Assembly (NCBI RefSeq): GCF_000975095.1
Contig: NZ_BBRD01000001.1
Location: 1,755,467 to 1,819,466, forward strand
Source of the DNA: Demequina aestuarii
Lineage (GTDB): Bacteria > Actinomycetota > Actinomycetes > Actinomycetales > Demequinaceae
Length of the DNA: 64,000 nt
Direction: 5' to 3'
Positions 27,641-35,274 of this stretch are shown here, in pieces. The translations under genes and the position numbers were made by a program. Positions within the stretch are counted from its first letter, which is position 1. The number at the start of each line of letters is the position of its first letter. The notes under the pieces were generated by a model. The model saw only the letters and a list, made by a program, of their open reading frames with translations, was not told the DNA's origin and ran no database searches.

Positions 27641-29043
27641 CGCGCCTGACCCACGCCTTTGCGCTTGTCGGCGCCCATGAGCATGCGCGCCTCGGAGACC
27701 ACCGTGACGGAACCCGTCACGAGGACCCCGGCCCCCATGTCGTGCACGCGTTCGGCGGTCTGAACGGCGCGGTCGATCGCATCGGGCAGATCCCTCGCGA
27801 CCTGCACGCGGTCGTCGCCGAACACGCCGCGCGCCACCTCGGCGAGCTCCTCCGCCGGGATCGCGCGGGGCGAGGACGAGGCGGTGATCACCACGTGGTC
27901 CAGCAGTTGGTCGAGACCGCCCAGGATTCCCTCCGGGGCCTTGTCCTCGAGGATTCCCACCACGCCCACGATCGACTCGAAGGCGAACGACTCCTCGACG
28001 GCGCCCACCAGCGCATCGATGCCCGCCGGGTTGTGCGCGACGTCGACGAGGACCATCGGTGAGGTGCGGACCACCTCGAGACGGCCCGGCGACGTCACGG
28101 CGCCGAACCCCGCCTCGACGGTCTGGCCGTCCAAGGACTGCAGCGGGCCGCCGTCTGCCAACAGCGCCTCCGTGGCCGCGAGCGCGAGCAGCGCGTTGTG
28201 CGCCTGGTGCTCGCCGTACAGCGGGACGAACAGGTCGGCATAGGTCGCGGCGGGCGTCCGCAGCGTCACGAGCTGGCCGCCCACGCCGGGCTGGCGTTCG
28301 ACGACCTCGATCGCGTCGCCCTCCCAGAGACCCGTGGCTCCGCGCTCGTCGATGGCCTGGAGCAGGACAGGGATGACCGCATCGGTCTGCTCGGCGATCA
28401 CGGCCGTGGCGCCATCCTTGATGATCCCGGCCTTCTCCCCCGCGATGCCCGCGAGGTCCTCGCCGAGCCACTGCGCGTGGTCCATGCTCACCGGCGCCAC
28501 CACGGCGACCTGACCGTCGGCGACGTTGGTCGCGTCCCAGACGCCGCCCATGCCGACCTCGACGACGGCGACCTCCACCGGGGCATCGGCGAATGCGGCG
28601 TACGCCAGCACCACCAGCACCTCGAAGAAGCTCAGTCGCGGGCCGCCGCGCTCGAGGGAGCGCGCGTCGACCATGTGAACGATGGGGGCGACGTCCTGCC
28701 ACAGCCGGATGAACTCGTCCTGCGTGATGGGCTCGCCGTCGATCTGAATGCGCTCGCGCACGGTGCTGAGGTGCGGAGAGGTGAACAGTCCGGTGCGGAG
28801 TCCGTGCTCACGCACCAAGGATTCGACCATGCGCGCGGTGCTGGTCTTGCCGTTGGTGCCGGTGATGTGCACCACCTTGAAGACCGACTGAGGGGAGCCG
28901 AGCAGGTCGCACGCCTCCCGCACGCGGTCGAGAGTGGGCTCGAAGGCGTGCTCCGGGTTGCGAGTGAGAATGTGGCTGTAGATCTCGCGCTCGGCCTCGT
29001 CAGGAGTGAGGCCGCCGAGCGTGAGGTCGGTGGGGTCAGACAT
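27637..29043 (-). CDS. folC: Dihydrofolate synthase / folylpolyglutamate synthase
   Basis: A 468-residue Mur-ligase-type enzyme adding glutamate to dihydropteroate and folates. Motifs are VHITGTNGKTSTARMV (ATP loop), LFTSPHLSTVRERIQI, VEVGMGGVWDATN, DHAQWLGEDLAGIAGEKAGI, and VDVAHNPAGIDAL. It is first of a three-gene overlapping unit with two membrane proteins. In many actinobacteria folC follows ileS directly. Here 18 kb of catabolic genes separates them. Confidence 0.96.
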   Translation of the reverse strand: MSDPTDLTLGGLTPDEAEREIYSHILTRNPEHAFEPTLDRVREACDLLGSPQSVFKVVHITGTNGKTSTARMVESLVREHGLRTGLFTSPHLSTVRERIQIDGEPITQDEFIRLWQDVAPIVHMVDARSLERGGPRLSFFEVLVVLAYAAFADAPVEVAVVEVGMGGVWDATNVADGQVAVVAPVSMDHAQWLGEDLAGIAGEKAGIIKDGATAVIAEQTDAVIPVLLQAIDERGATGLWEGDAIEVVERQPGVGGQLVTLRTPAATYADLFVPLYGEHQAHNALLALAATEALLADGGPLQSLDGQTVEAGFGAVTSPGRLEVVRTSPMVLVDVAHNPAGIDALVGAVEESFAFESIVGVVGILEDKAPEGILGGLDQLLDHVVITASSSPRAIPAEELAEVARGVFGDDRVQVARDLPDAIDRAVQTAERVHDMGAGVLVTGSVTVVSEARMLMGADKRKGVGQAR

Positions 29044-29132
29044 GCGGCAAGTCTCCCATGACGACCGCTCGATGTCCGTCCGTCCCGCGGACGGTGCGTG
29101 TCAGGGATGCCCCTGGGGGTGCCGAGCACGCC

Positions 29133-29192
29133 ACATTGTCGCCATGACCGCCTGCGGGCGGCTGCTGCGCCCTGGAGAGCGGTGCGGCCCAC
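29133..29192. repeat. Intergenic repeat copy A at the folC edge of the island
   Basis: This 60-bp stretch aligns without gaps to 46717-46776 at the other edge, about 40 of 60 positions identical. The best blocks are TTGTCGCC, TGACC and TGGAGAGC. It lies in the folC/allophanate-hydrolase divergent gap. Confidence 0.5.
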
Positions 29193-29213
29193 CCCCGCCC
29201 CATGCCCGTCGCC

Positions 29214-29245
29214 ATGTATCCACAAGTATGGGTATCGGATACAAT
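29214..29245 (+). promoter_or_regulatory. Operator pair and -10 box of the allophanate hydrolase gene
   Basis: Boxes ATGTATCCAC (29214-29223) and TCGGATACAA (29235-29244, inverted) have centres exactly 21 bp apart. TACAAT (29240-29245) is the likely -10 and overlaps the second box, so a bound GntR-type regulator would block RNA polymerase. Confidence 0.7.
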
Positions 29246-29279
29246 AATGACGGCCTTGCTTCCTGCAGAGAGACGGACC

Positions 29280-31028
29280 ATGCCCCTCACGCCCCGCACC
29301 CCGTCACCCGTGTCCCGCGCCCAGGAGGCGCTCCGCGCCATGGAGAGGCACGCCGCAATCCCCGTGTGGATCGAGCGCAGGAGCGACGAGCACATCCTCG
29401 AGGACGCGCGACGCGTGGAGGAGCGGCTCGAGTCGGGAGAGGACCTGCCCCTCGCGGGAGCCACGGTGGCAGTCAAGGCGAACATCGACGTCGCCGGCCT
29501 TCGCACGAGCGCCGCCCACCCCGAGTACGGTGACGCAGCGGCCGCGGACGCCCCCGCCGTGGCTCGCCTGAGAGATGCCGGTGCGATCATCCTCGGCTCG
29601 GCGAACATGGACCAGTTCGCCACCGGGCTCGTGGGCACTCGCAGCCCTTACGGAGCGCTGGAGAGCGTCACGCATCCGGGGCGGGTCGCGGGCGGGTCCT
29701 CGTCCGGATCTGCGGTCGCCGTGGCGTCGGGCATCGCTGACATCGCCCTCGGAACGGACACGGCCGGCTCCGGCCGTGTCCCGGCCTCCTTCAACGGCAT
29801 CGTCGGAGTGAAGGCGAGCCGCGGGCTGGTGCCCGCCGCGGGCGTGGTCCCCGCCTCCCGCTCGTACGACTGCGTGACGGTCTTCGCGCGCGACCTCGGC
29901 CTCGCGACCACTGCCCTCTCCGTCATCATCGGCCCTCACGACGCGGACCCCCTGAGCAGGTCGTGGCCCGCAGACATGCCACTGGCCGCACCCGCACGCC
30001 CGCGAGTGGGCATCCCGGTCCCTGCACAGCTGGCGACCCTCGACGAGGAGCGACGCTCGCGCTTCGCCGCATGCGCCGAGGCCCTTCGCGCTCGGGGCGC
30101 CGACGTCACCGAAGTCTCGATCGCCGACCTCCTGGACGCCGCACGTCTGCTCTACGAAGGCGCCCTGGTCGCCGAGCGTGCGGCAGCCTATGGCGACTTC
30201 CTGCCGGCGCACCCCGAGGGTGCGGACCCGACGGTCGCACGCATCGCACAGGCCGCCGGGCGCTTCGACGCGGTCTCGCTGGTCCGCGACGTCGAACAGC
30301 TCGACCGCTACCGCGCCGCCGCGCGGACCCTCCTCGCCGACTTGGATGCGCTGCTGGTGCCCACCGCCCCCCGGCACCCCACGCTGGACGACGTGGCCGG
30401 CGACCCGATCGGCGTGAACGCCCAGGTGGGCACGTACACGAACTTCCTGAACCTGCTGGACCTGTGCGGCGTCGCGGTGCCGGTGGCGGACACATCGACG
30501 GGCGGCTTCGGCGTCACCGTGGTCGCTCCGGCCTTTCACGACCAGGTCGCGCTCGACATCGCCGCCGACGTCGTCGGCGACCCCCGCCCCACCCTGCGAC
30601 ACGGCCACGAGCACGATGTGGTGGTGTTCGGGGCGCATATGAGCGGACTGCCCCTCAATACGCAGCTCACCGAGCGTGGCGCGAGGTTCGTCGGCCGCGT
30701 CACGACCGCACCGCGCTATCGGATGGTCGACCTGCCCGGCCCGATCGACCGCCCCGGAGTGGCACCCGCCACTGATGGCCCTGGCCACGCGATCAGTGGC
30801 GAGCGATGGTCGCTGTCCCCCGCTGCTCTGGCCAGCCTGGTGAGCGTGCTCACCGAGCCGATGGCGGTGGGCCCGGTGGTGCTCGAGGACGGCTCGACCG
30901 TCACGGGATTCCTGTGCTCCCGGATGGAGGGGCCGGACATCAGCGCCGTCGGCGACTGGCGGGCGCATCGTGCGAGTGGCGACGCGCCCAGGGAGAGCCT
31001 TGAGGCTCGCGAGCCTCGGACCCTATAA
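29280..31028 (+). CDS. atzF: Allophanate hydrolase (amidase + C-terminal AHS domain)
   Basis: A 582-residue enzyme that cleaves allophanate to two ammonia and two CO2. The N-terminal amidase-signature domain has K66 (VAVKANID), cis-Ser in GGSSSGSA (about 140-142) and nucleophile S164 in GTDTAGSGR. The C-terminal domain (VVVFGAHMSGLPLNTQL ... YRMVDLPG) is the one found in AtzF/urea amidolyase, which sets it apart from generic amidases. I use ATG 29280; ATG 29247 lies too close to the -10 box at 29240-29245. It completes the urea carboxylase pathway with the gene at 35271-38873. Confidence 0.88.
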   Translation: MPLTPRTPSPVSRAQEALRAMERHAAIPVWIERRSDEHILEDARRVEERLESGEDLPLAGATVAVKANIDVAGLRTSAAHPEYGDAAAADAPAVARLRDAGAIILGSANMDQFATGLVGTRSPYGALESVTHPGRVAGGSSSGSAVAVASGIADIALGTDTAGSGRVPASFNGIVGVKASRGLVPAAGVVPASRSYDCVTVFARDLGLATTALSVIIGPHDADPLSRSWPADMPLAAPARPRVGIPVPAQLATLDEERRSRFAACAEALRARGADVTEVSIADLLDAARLLYEGALVAERAAAYGDFLPAHPEGADPTVARIAQAAGRFDAVSLVRDVEQLDRYRAAARTLLADLDALLVPTAPRHPTLDDVAGDPIGVNAQVGTYTNFLNLLDLCGVAVPVADTSTGGFGVTVVAPAFHDQVALDIAADVVGDPRPTLRHGHEHDVVVFGAHMSGLPLNTQLTERGARFVGRVTTAPRYRMVDLPGPIDRPGVAPATDGPGHAISGERWSLSPAALASLVSVLTEPMAVGPVVLEDGSTVTGFLCSRMEGPDISAVGDWRAHRASGDAPRESLEAREPRTL

Positions 31029-31046
31029 TGAGGAGATTGTATCCAC
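31024..31046 (+). promoter_or_regulatory. Promoter and operator of the gntR gene
   Basis: TATAAT (31024-31029) overlaps the stop of the hydrolase gene. Box TTGTATCCAC (31037-31046) lies just downstream, at the expected start of transcription. A weak second box (TCGGACCCTA, 31016-31025) sits exactly 21 bp upstream. This suggests autoregulation. Confidence 0.65.
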
Positions 31047-31121
31047 CCTGCTAGGGGCGGTCATGACCCCACTCACGGGCGTCACGGTCGCCGCAATCTG
31101 CCTCAGACAAGGATTCGCGCC

Positions 31122-31832
31122 ATGTCGCCCACTCCCTCCTCGACCGCGCTCGTCGATGAGCTCGCGGACCGCATCCGCGAGATGATCCTGTCCGGAGAGG
31201 TGCCGGTGGGACGCCCACTGCGCCAGGCGGACCTCGCGGAGCAGTTCGGGATCAGCCGCACTCCCGTGCGCGAGGCGCTGCGCCAGCTGCACTCGACCGG
31301 CCTCATCGAGCTCCACCCCCACCGGGGCGCCATCGTGCGCGTGCCGGTGCCGTGGGAGGTGCGCGAGACGTACGAGGTTCGCGCCGAGCTCGAGGCCCTC
31401 GCCGCCCGCCGCGCCGCCACCCGGCTGTCGAGCGAGACGATCTCTCGCATGCGGGAGGCCAACGATGCGCTCTACGCGCTCACGATGTCGATGGCCGACG
31501 CGCCCGATTCTGCGGGTGCCGCGCCCTCGGGCGGGGTCGCGAATGAGTACGCGCTGCACCCGGCGATCCACGAGGCCGCGGAGAACGCGCGCCTCACGCG
31601 GATGCTCCACGACATCAACCTCTCCTACCCCAGGAACGTGCCCGCCGTGCTGCTGGTTGAGAACGTGCGCCACCGCGAGGAGAACCACCACGATCACGTC
31701 GACATCATCGACGCCTTGGCGGAGGGCGACGGCGACCGAGCGGCCACGCTCATGCGCGCGCACGTGCTGAAGACGGGCGACCAGGTCGCTCGCTGGTACG
31801 AGCGTCATTCCGACACGACCGTACGCGGCTGA
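31122..31832 (+). CDS. GntR-family (FCD/FadR subfamily) transcriptional regulator
   Basis: A 236-residue regulator. The N-terminal winged helix contains LADRIREMILSGEVPVG and QFGISRTPVREALRQL. The C-terminal helical FCD domain has candidate metal ligands in LHPAIHEAAEN, ENHHDHVDIIDAL and MRAHV. Such proteins usually release DNA on binding a carboxylate or pathway intermediate. The start has AAGGA 8 nt upstream. Boxes of one type occur upstream of this gene and of four other transcription units of the island, so it is the likely local regulator. The inducer is unknown. Confidence 0.9.
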   Translation: MSPTPSSTALVDELADRIREMILSGEVPVGRPLRQADLAEQFGISRTPVREALRQLHSTGLIELHPHRGAIVRVPVPWEVRETYEVRAELEALAARRAATRLSSETISRMREANDALYALTMSMADAPDSAGAAPSGGVANEYALHPAIHEAAENARLTRMLHDINLSYPRNVPAVLLVENVRHREENHHDHVDIIDALAEGDGDRAATLMRAHVLKTGDQVARWYERHSDTTVRG

Positions 31833-31888
31833 CCGGACCGACGGCGGGGCTCGACCCACGCACAGTCCTGTCGTGCGCGCCTACCTCT

Positions 31889-31919
31889 TTGTATACAATA
31901 AATAGATGAACGTATCCAC
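31889..31919 (+). promoter_or_regulatory. Operator pair and -10 box of the MFS transporter gene
   Basis: The perfect palindrome TTGTATACAA (31889-31898) and ACGTATCCAC (31910-31919) have centres 21 bp apart. TACAAT (31894-31899) is the likely -10 and overlaps the first box. Confidence 0.7.
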
Positions 31920-31937
31920 CGCTCGAGTGCTCCGCCC

Positions 31938-33188
31938 ATGACGAGCGCCGCCAGACACGGCCCCTCGGCCCGCGGCATCCGCTCGGTGGGCTTCTGGCTC
32001 ATCGTGGTGGCCGCATCGGCCAACTACTCCGTCAACGCTGCCGCCGCGCCCCTGCTCACGCGAGGAACCCTCGAGGTGCTCGGCCAGGACGCCGCCGCCG
32101 CCGGTGGCCTGGTCGCCATCACGGGCATCACTGCGATCGTCGCCATGGCCGCCGCGGGAGTCGCCGCCGATCGAGTGGGACCGAAGACCGTCGCCGTGGC
32201 GGCATCCGTGCTCGCCATCGCGGGCGTCGGGCTGCTGATCGTCAGCTTCACGGTGCCCTCGATCGCCGTGAGCCGGCTCGCGTACGGCGCGGGAAACGCG
32301 GGCGTCACCATCGCCACCACCTCGTGGGTCGCCCTCTCGACCCCTCACCACCAACGGGGACGCGCGCTCGGGTACTACGGCATCAGCGTGTGGGTGGGCC
32401 TTGCCGCGGGCCCGCTCCTGGCAGAGAACCTCTACGCGTGGGCGGGCAACAGCGCCGCGTGGGCCGGGATGGCGATCCTGCAGGTGATGGCGCTCGGCAT
32501 CGCGGCACTGGTGGCGTCCACGCCCACCGTCCACCCGGCCGATGCGCGCAAGGAGTCCGGGCCGGCCTCGCCGGAGAGCCTCACGGCGGCAGCGCTCAGG
32601 CGCTCCCTCGCTCGCGCGGTCTGGGTTCCTGCAGTGATCAGCCTCGCTGCGTGGGGGGCGCAGGGACTGCTGACCGCGTTCCTGGTGCTCCACCTCCAGG
32701 CCCAGGGCATGCCCGCCTCCGGAGTGGGCGGCGCCGCCACCATCTTCGTGGTCTTCGCCGCGAGCGTCGTCGTCGCGCGCATCGCGCTCGGAGCAGCAAC
32801 GGACCGCATCGCGGTCACGTCCACGGCGCGCGCCTCGCTCGCGGTGGTCGCCGCGGGCCTGTCCGTGATCGCCTTCGCGCCGACCTTCTGGTGGGCCGCC
32901 GCGGGCGCAGCTGTGCTCGGGGTGGGGTACGCGCCCCTGTACCCCACCCTCACCCTGATGGCGACGGCTCCGCTGCCGCCCGCACGCCAGTCCACGGCCA
33001 TCGGCTTCTTCTCCGCGGCGACGGCGCTCGGGATGGCGGTGGGCCCCGCTCTCGGCGGCCTGTCGATCACGGCGACCAGCTCGACCGTGGCCTTCGTGGG
33101 CGCCGCGGTGGTGCAGCTCGCGGTGATCCCCGTGGTGAGGTTCTCCGCGCCAGCACGCGAAACGGCCCCCCAGGCCACACGGGCCTGA
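31938..33188 (+). CDS. Major facilitator superfamily transporter of the island
   Basis: A 416-residue, 12-helix protein. The A-motif-like loop after helix 2 is GVAADRVGPKTVAVAA; a long central loop (about residues 195-225) separates the halves. The second half contains VGYAPLYPTLTLMAT and ATALGMAVGPALGGL. The start is ATG 31938, just downstream of the operator pair. It presumably imports the pathway substrate or exports an intermediate. Substrate and direction are not inferable from sequence. It converges on the creatininase-family gene with a hairpin between. Confidence 0.82.
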   Translation: MTSAARHGPSARGIRSVGFWLIVVAASANYSVNAAAAPLLTRGTLEVLGQDAAAAGGLVAITGITAIVAMAAAGVAADRVGPKTVAVAASVLAIAGVGLLIVSFTVPSIAVSRLAYGAGNAGVTIATTSWVALSTPHHQRGRALGYYGISVWVGLAAGPLLAENLYAWAGNSAAWAGMAILQVMALGIAALVASTPTVHPADARKESGPASPESLTAAALRRSLARAVWVPAVISLAAWGAQGLLTAFLVLHLQAQGMPASGVGGAATIFVVFAASVVVARIALGAATDRIAVTSTARASLAVVAAGLSVIAFAPTFWWAAAGAAVLGVGYAPLYPTLTLMATAPLPPARQSTAIGFFSAATALGMAVGPALGGLSITATSSTVAFVGAAVVQLAVIPVVRFSAPARETAPQATRA

Positions 33189-33217
33189 GGGGCCGACGCT
33201 CCGTCGGTTGTCAGGCC
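33182..33217. terminator. Bidirectional hairpin between the MFS and creatininase-family genes
   Basis: GGCCTGA (33182-33188) pairs with TCAGGCC (33211-33217), and inside it CCGACG (33193-33198) pairs with CGTCGG (33202-33207). Both flanking stop codons are within or next to the stem. Confidence 0.7.
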
Positions 33218-34023
33218 TAGCGGGTGGGCTCCGGCTGAGGCTCGCGAATGGCGGCCGCAAGGGCCCGCGCGGTCCGGACCACGCAGCGCTCGAACTCGTC
33301 GCGGCCGTGCTCAGCGGACGCCTGCTCGACGTCCCGGCCCCACACGCCCGAATCGCTGACCTGGTCCATGCGGTAGTCCCAGAACGAATCCACATCGAGG
33401 TGCGACGTGGCCCGCGACATGTCCACGAGCTCCGGGCGCAGGTGAAGCATCACCGACGTCTCGAAGAAGTTCGCGTGCATCAGGCCGCGGCCGTACTGCA
33501 CGTGACCGTCGACCTCGGGGCCCGGGTACATCGACACGTAGCCGATGGAGCGTGCACGAACGTCGTCGTAGCGCGTGCGGAGCTTCTCGAGTGACACATC
33601 GAGCGCGCCGATGTTCCACATGTGTCCGGACATGAAGATGAACTGACGCACTCCCGAGCGGTACAGCGAGTCCGTGAGGTCCTCCATGATGGCGATGAGG
33701 GTCTCGGGCCGGAGCGTCAGCGTGCCCGCGAAGTCGCCGTGAGAGGCGGACACGCCCACCGACACCGGCGGGATCGTGGGGATGCCGGTGACTGCGGACA
33801 CCGCCTCCGCGACCGCCATGTCGATCTCGGTGTCGACGTTCATGGGCAGGTGAGGCCCGTGCTGCTCGATCGCGCCGATGGGGATGATCACCGCGCGGTG
33901 GTGCTCCACGAGCGCAGGGATCTGTGGCCAGGACATTTCTTCCCAGCGCACGGGCACGCCCGGTCCACCGAGTTCGGCGGCGAGGTCGCGGATGTCGAGA
34001 GAGTCGGGTGAAGCATCAGTCAT
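33217..34023 (-). CDS. Creatininase-family amide hydrolase with altered active-site motifs
   Basis: A 268-residue protein of the creatininase/MftE/ArfB family, which hydrolyses small or cyclic amides with two metals. The first metal site is intact: E53, H55 and D64 in IEQHGPHLPMNVDTEI. The usual NGHGGN or NGHYEN motif is SGHMWN (H134 kept, W136 where creatininase has a metal-ligand Glu). The later HAGExET motif is HANFFETS. Activity is plausible but the substrate pocket is unusual. It is last in the carboxylase/amidohydrolase/deaminase/creatininase unit, with ATGACTGA overlap to the deaminase gene. Confidence 0.82.
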   Translation of the reverse strand: MTDASPDSLDIRDLAAELGGPGVPVRWEEMSWPQIPALVEHHRAVIIPIGAIEQHGPHLPMNVDTEIDMAVAEAVSAVTGIPTIPPVSVGVSASHGDFAGTLTLRPETLIAIMEDLTDSLYRSGVRQFIFMSGHMWNIGALDVSLEKLRTRYDDVRARSIGYVSMYPGPEVDGHVQYGRGLMHANFFETSVMLHLRPELVDMSRATSHLDVDSFWDYRMDQVSDSGVWGRDVEQASAEHGRDEFERCVVRTARALAAAIREPQPEPTR

Positions 34024-34516
34024 GGGGGTTCTCCTGGGCAGGCGTCGCGGAGGATGGTGCTGCGAGGCGGCCCGGTCGTGGGTGGTGGAAAGGAAGCAGC
34101 CGCGCGGGGGTCACGGCTTCGGGAGTGTCGCCGTGTCCGACCCACACCCGCGCATCGGGGCAGTGGTCGACCAGCAGCTCGGCGCACACGCCGCACGGCT
34201 CGATCAGGTAGTCCGTGCCGTCGGCGCGCCGCAGGACGGCGACGATCGCGGTGACAGGCTCTCCGGGGAACGCGGCGCCCGCCGCCGACAGGGCTCCGGA
34301 CTCGGCGCACACCGAGGCTCGGCCCTGCGACGCCTCGAGGTGCAGCCCGGTGACGATCGCGCCGGACTCCACTCGGACGGCGGCCGCGACGTCGTGGCGG
34401 CCGGCCACGTAGGCGCGCTCCAGCACGCTCCGCGCGGCCCCGAGCAGTTCGCGGTCGCCCGCATCGGCCATCGCGGCGAGCGTCGCATCGGCCGTGGGCC
34501 GTGGGGCGGGCGTCAC
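34016..34516 (-). CDS. Cytidine-deaminase-like zinc enzyme
   Basis: A 166-residue protein with the cytidine/blasticidin-deaminase fold signature. C70 and catalytic E72 lie in VCAESGAL; C108 and C111 lie in PCGVCAE. These are the three Cys ligands and proton shuttle of the small tetrameric class. The start is GTG 34516, overlapping the upstream stop (GTGA). Classical Cdd is about 130 residues; this one has an extra Pro/Ala-rich C-terminal tail. Its operon context argues for deamination of a pathway intermediate containing C=NH or C-NH2 rather than nucleoside salvage (inference). Confidence 0.82.
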   Translation of the reverse strand: MTPAPRPTADATLAAMADAGDRELLGAARSVLERAYVAGRHDVAAAVRVESGAIVTGLHLEASQGRASVCAESGALSAAGAAFPGEPVTAIVAVLRRADGTDYLIEPCGVCAELLVDHCPDARVWVGHGDTPEAVTPARLLPFHHPRPGRLAAPSSATPAQENPHD

Positions 34517-35274
34517 GCCCACCCCATGATGCGGGCCATGTTGCCGCCCTCGATGAGGGCGCGATCGGCGTCGTCCGGCACAGCCTTCGCGATCTTCATG
34601 CGCTCGAGGTCGAAGTCGCTTCCCGGCCACTCGGAGCCGAACAGGATCTTCTCGGGCCCCACGCGCGCGTACGCACGCTTGACGTCGGCCATGAGGGTGG
34701 CGGAGGTCTCGAGGTAGATGTTGTCCCGGCGCTCGGCCACGATGATGGCCTCGGGGACATTCCACACCGCACCCATGTGAGCGATGATCGTCGGCACGGT
34801 CGGGTGGTCCTTGGCGATCTCCTCGATCGCGAGCGGCGCGCAGAACGCATCGTCGAGAGCGTTGATCAGCACCGGGATGCCCAGCTCGGCACACGCCTCG
34901 AAGACCGGGTCCAGGAGCCCATGGTCGGCCACGTGATAGCCGTGCATGCTGGGGTGAAGTTTGAGTCCCACCAGGCCATCGTCCACGAACCGGCGGATCT
35001 GATCCACCGCATCGTCGTGCTGGGGCATGACCTGGCCGAAACCGAACAGGCGATCCGGGTGCTTGGCGACCAGCTCGACAAGGAACTCGTTCTCGATGCG
35101 CTGCGCGAGCGAGCACACCATCGCCTTGTCGACGCCGGCGGCGTCCATGCGGGTGATGATGCGGTTCGAGTCGAACGGCGTGTACGGCGGCGGCGCCTGT
35201 CCGGGACGCGCTCCCGTCAAGTAGTCGCTCCGGCCCCGCACGTCCTGGGTCGTGTTGTAGGCGTCGATGATCAT
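34513..35274 (-). CDS. Amidohydrolase-2-type TIM-barrel hydrolase
   Basis: A 253-residue protein. The barrel pattern is clear: LVGLKLHPSMHGY, LGIPVLINALDD, PTIIAHMGAVWN, NIYLETSA, KILFGSEWPGSDF. The usual N-terminal metal motif HxH is replaced by DAYNTT, and the His normally found in the strand ending INALDD is absent. The metal site is thus reduced or rearranged. Start: ATG 35274, inside an ATGA overlap with the carboxylase stop, with GAAGGAGA upstream. Hydrolase or decarboxylase activity is possible; the substrate is unknown. Confidence 0.8.
   Translation of the reverse strand: MIIDAYNTTQDVRGRSDYLTGARPGQAPPPYTPFDSNRIITRMDAAGVDKAMVCSLAQRIENEFLVELVAKHPDRLFGFGQVMPQHDDAVDQIRRFVDDGLVGLKLHPSMHGYHVADHGLLDPVFEACAELGIPVLINALDDAFCAPLAIEEIAKDHPTVPTIIAHMGAVWNVPEAIIVAERRDNIYLETSATLMADVKRAYARVGPEKILFGSEWPGSDFDLERMKIAKAVPDDADRALIEGGNMARIMGWA

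Noticed and set aside
29247-31028. ATG 29247 as start of the allophanate hydrolase
   Set aside because: It lies 2 nt after the TACAAT -10 box, so it would precede the transcription start; ATG 29280 is preferred.
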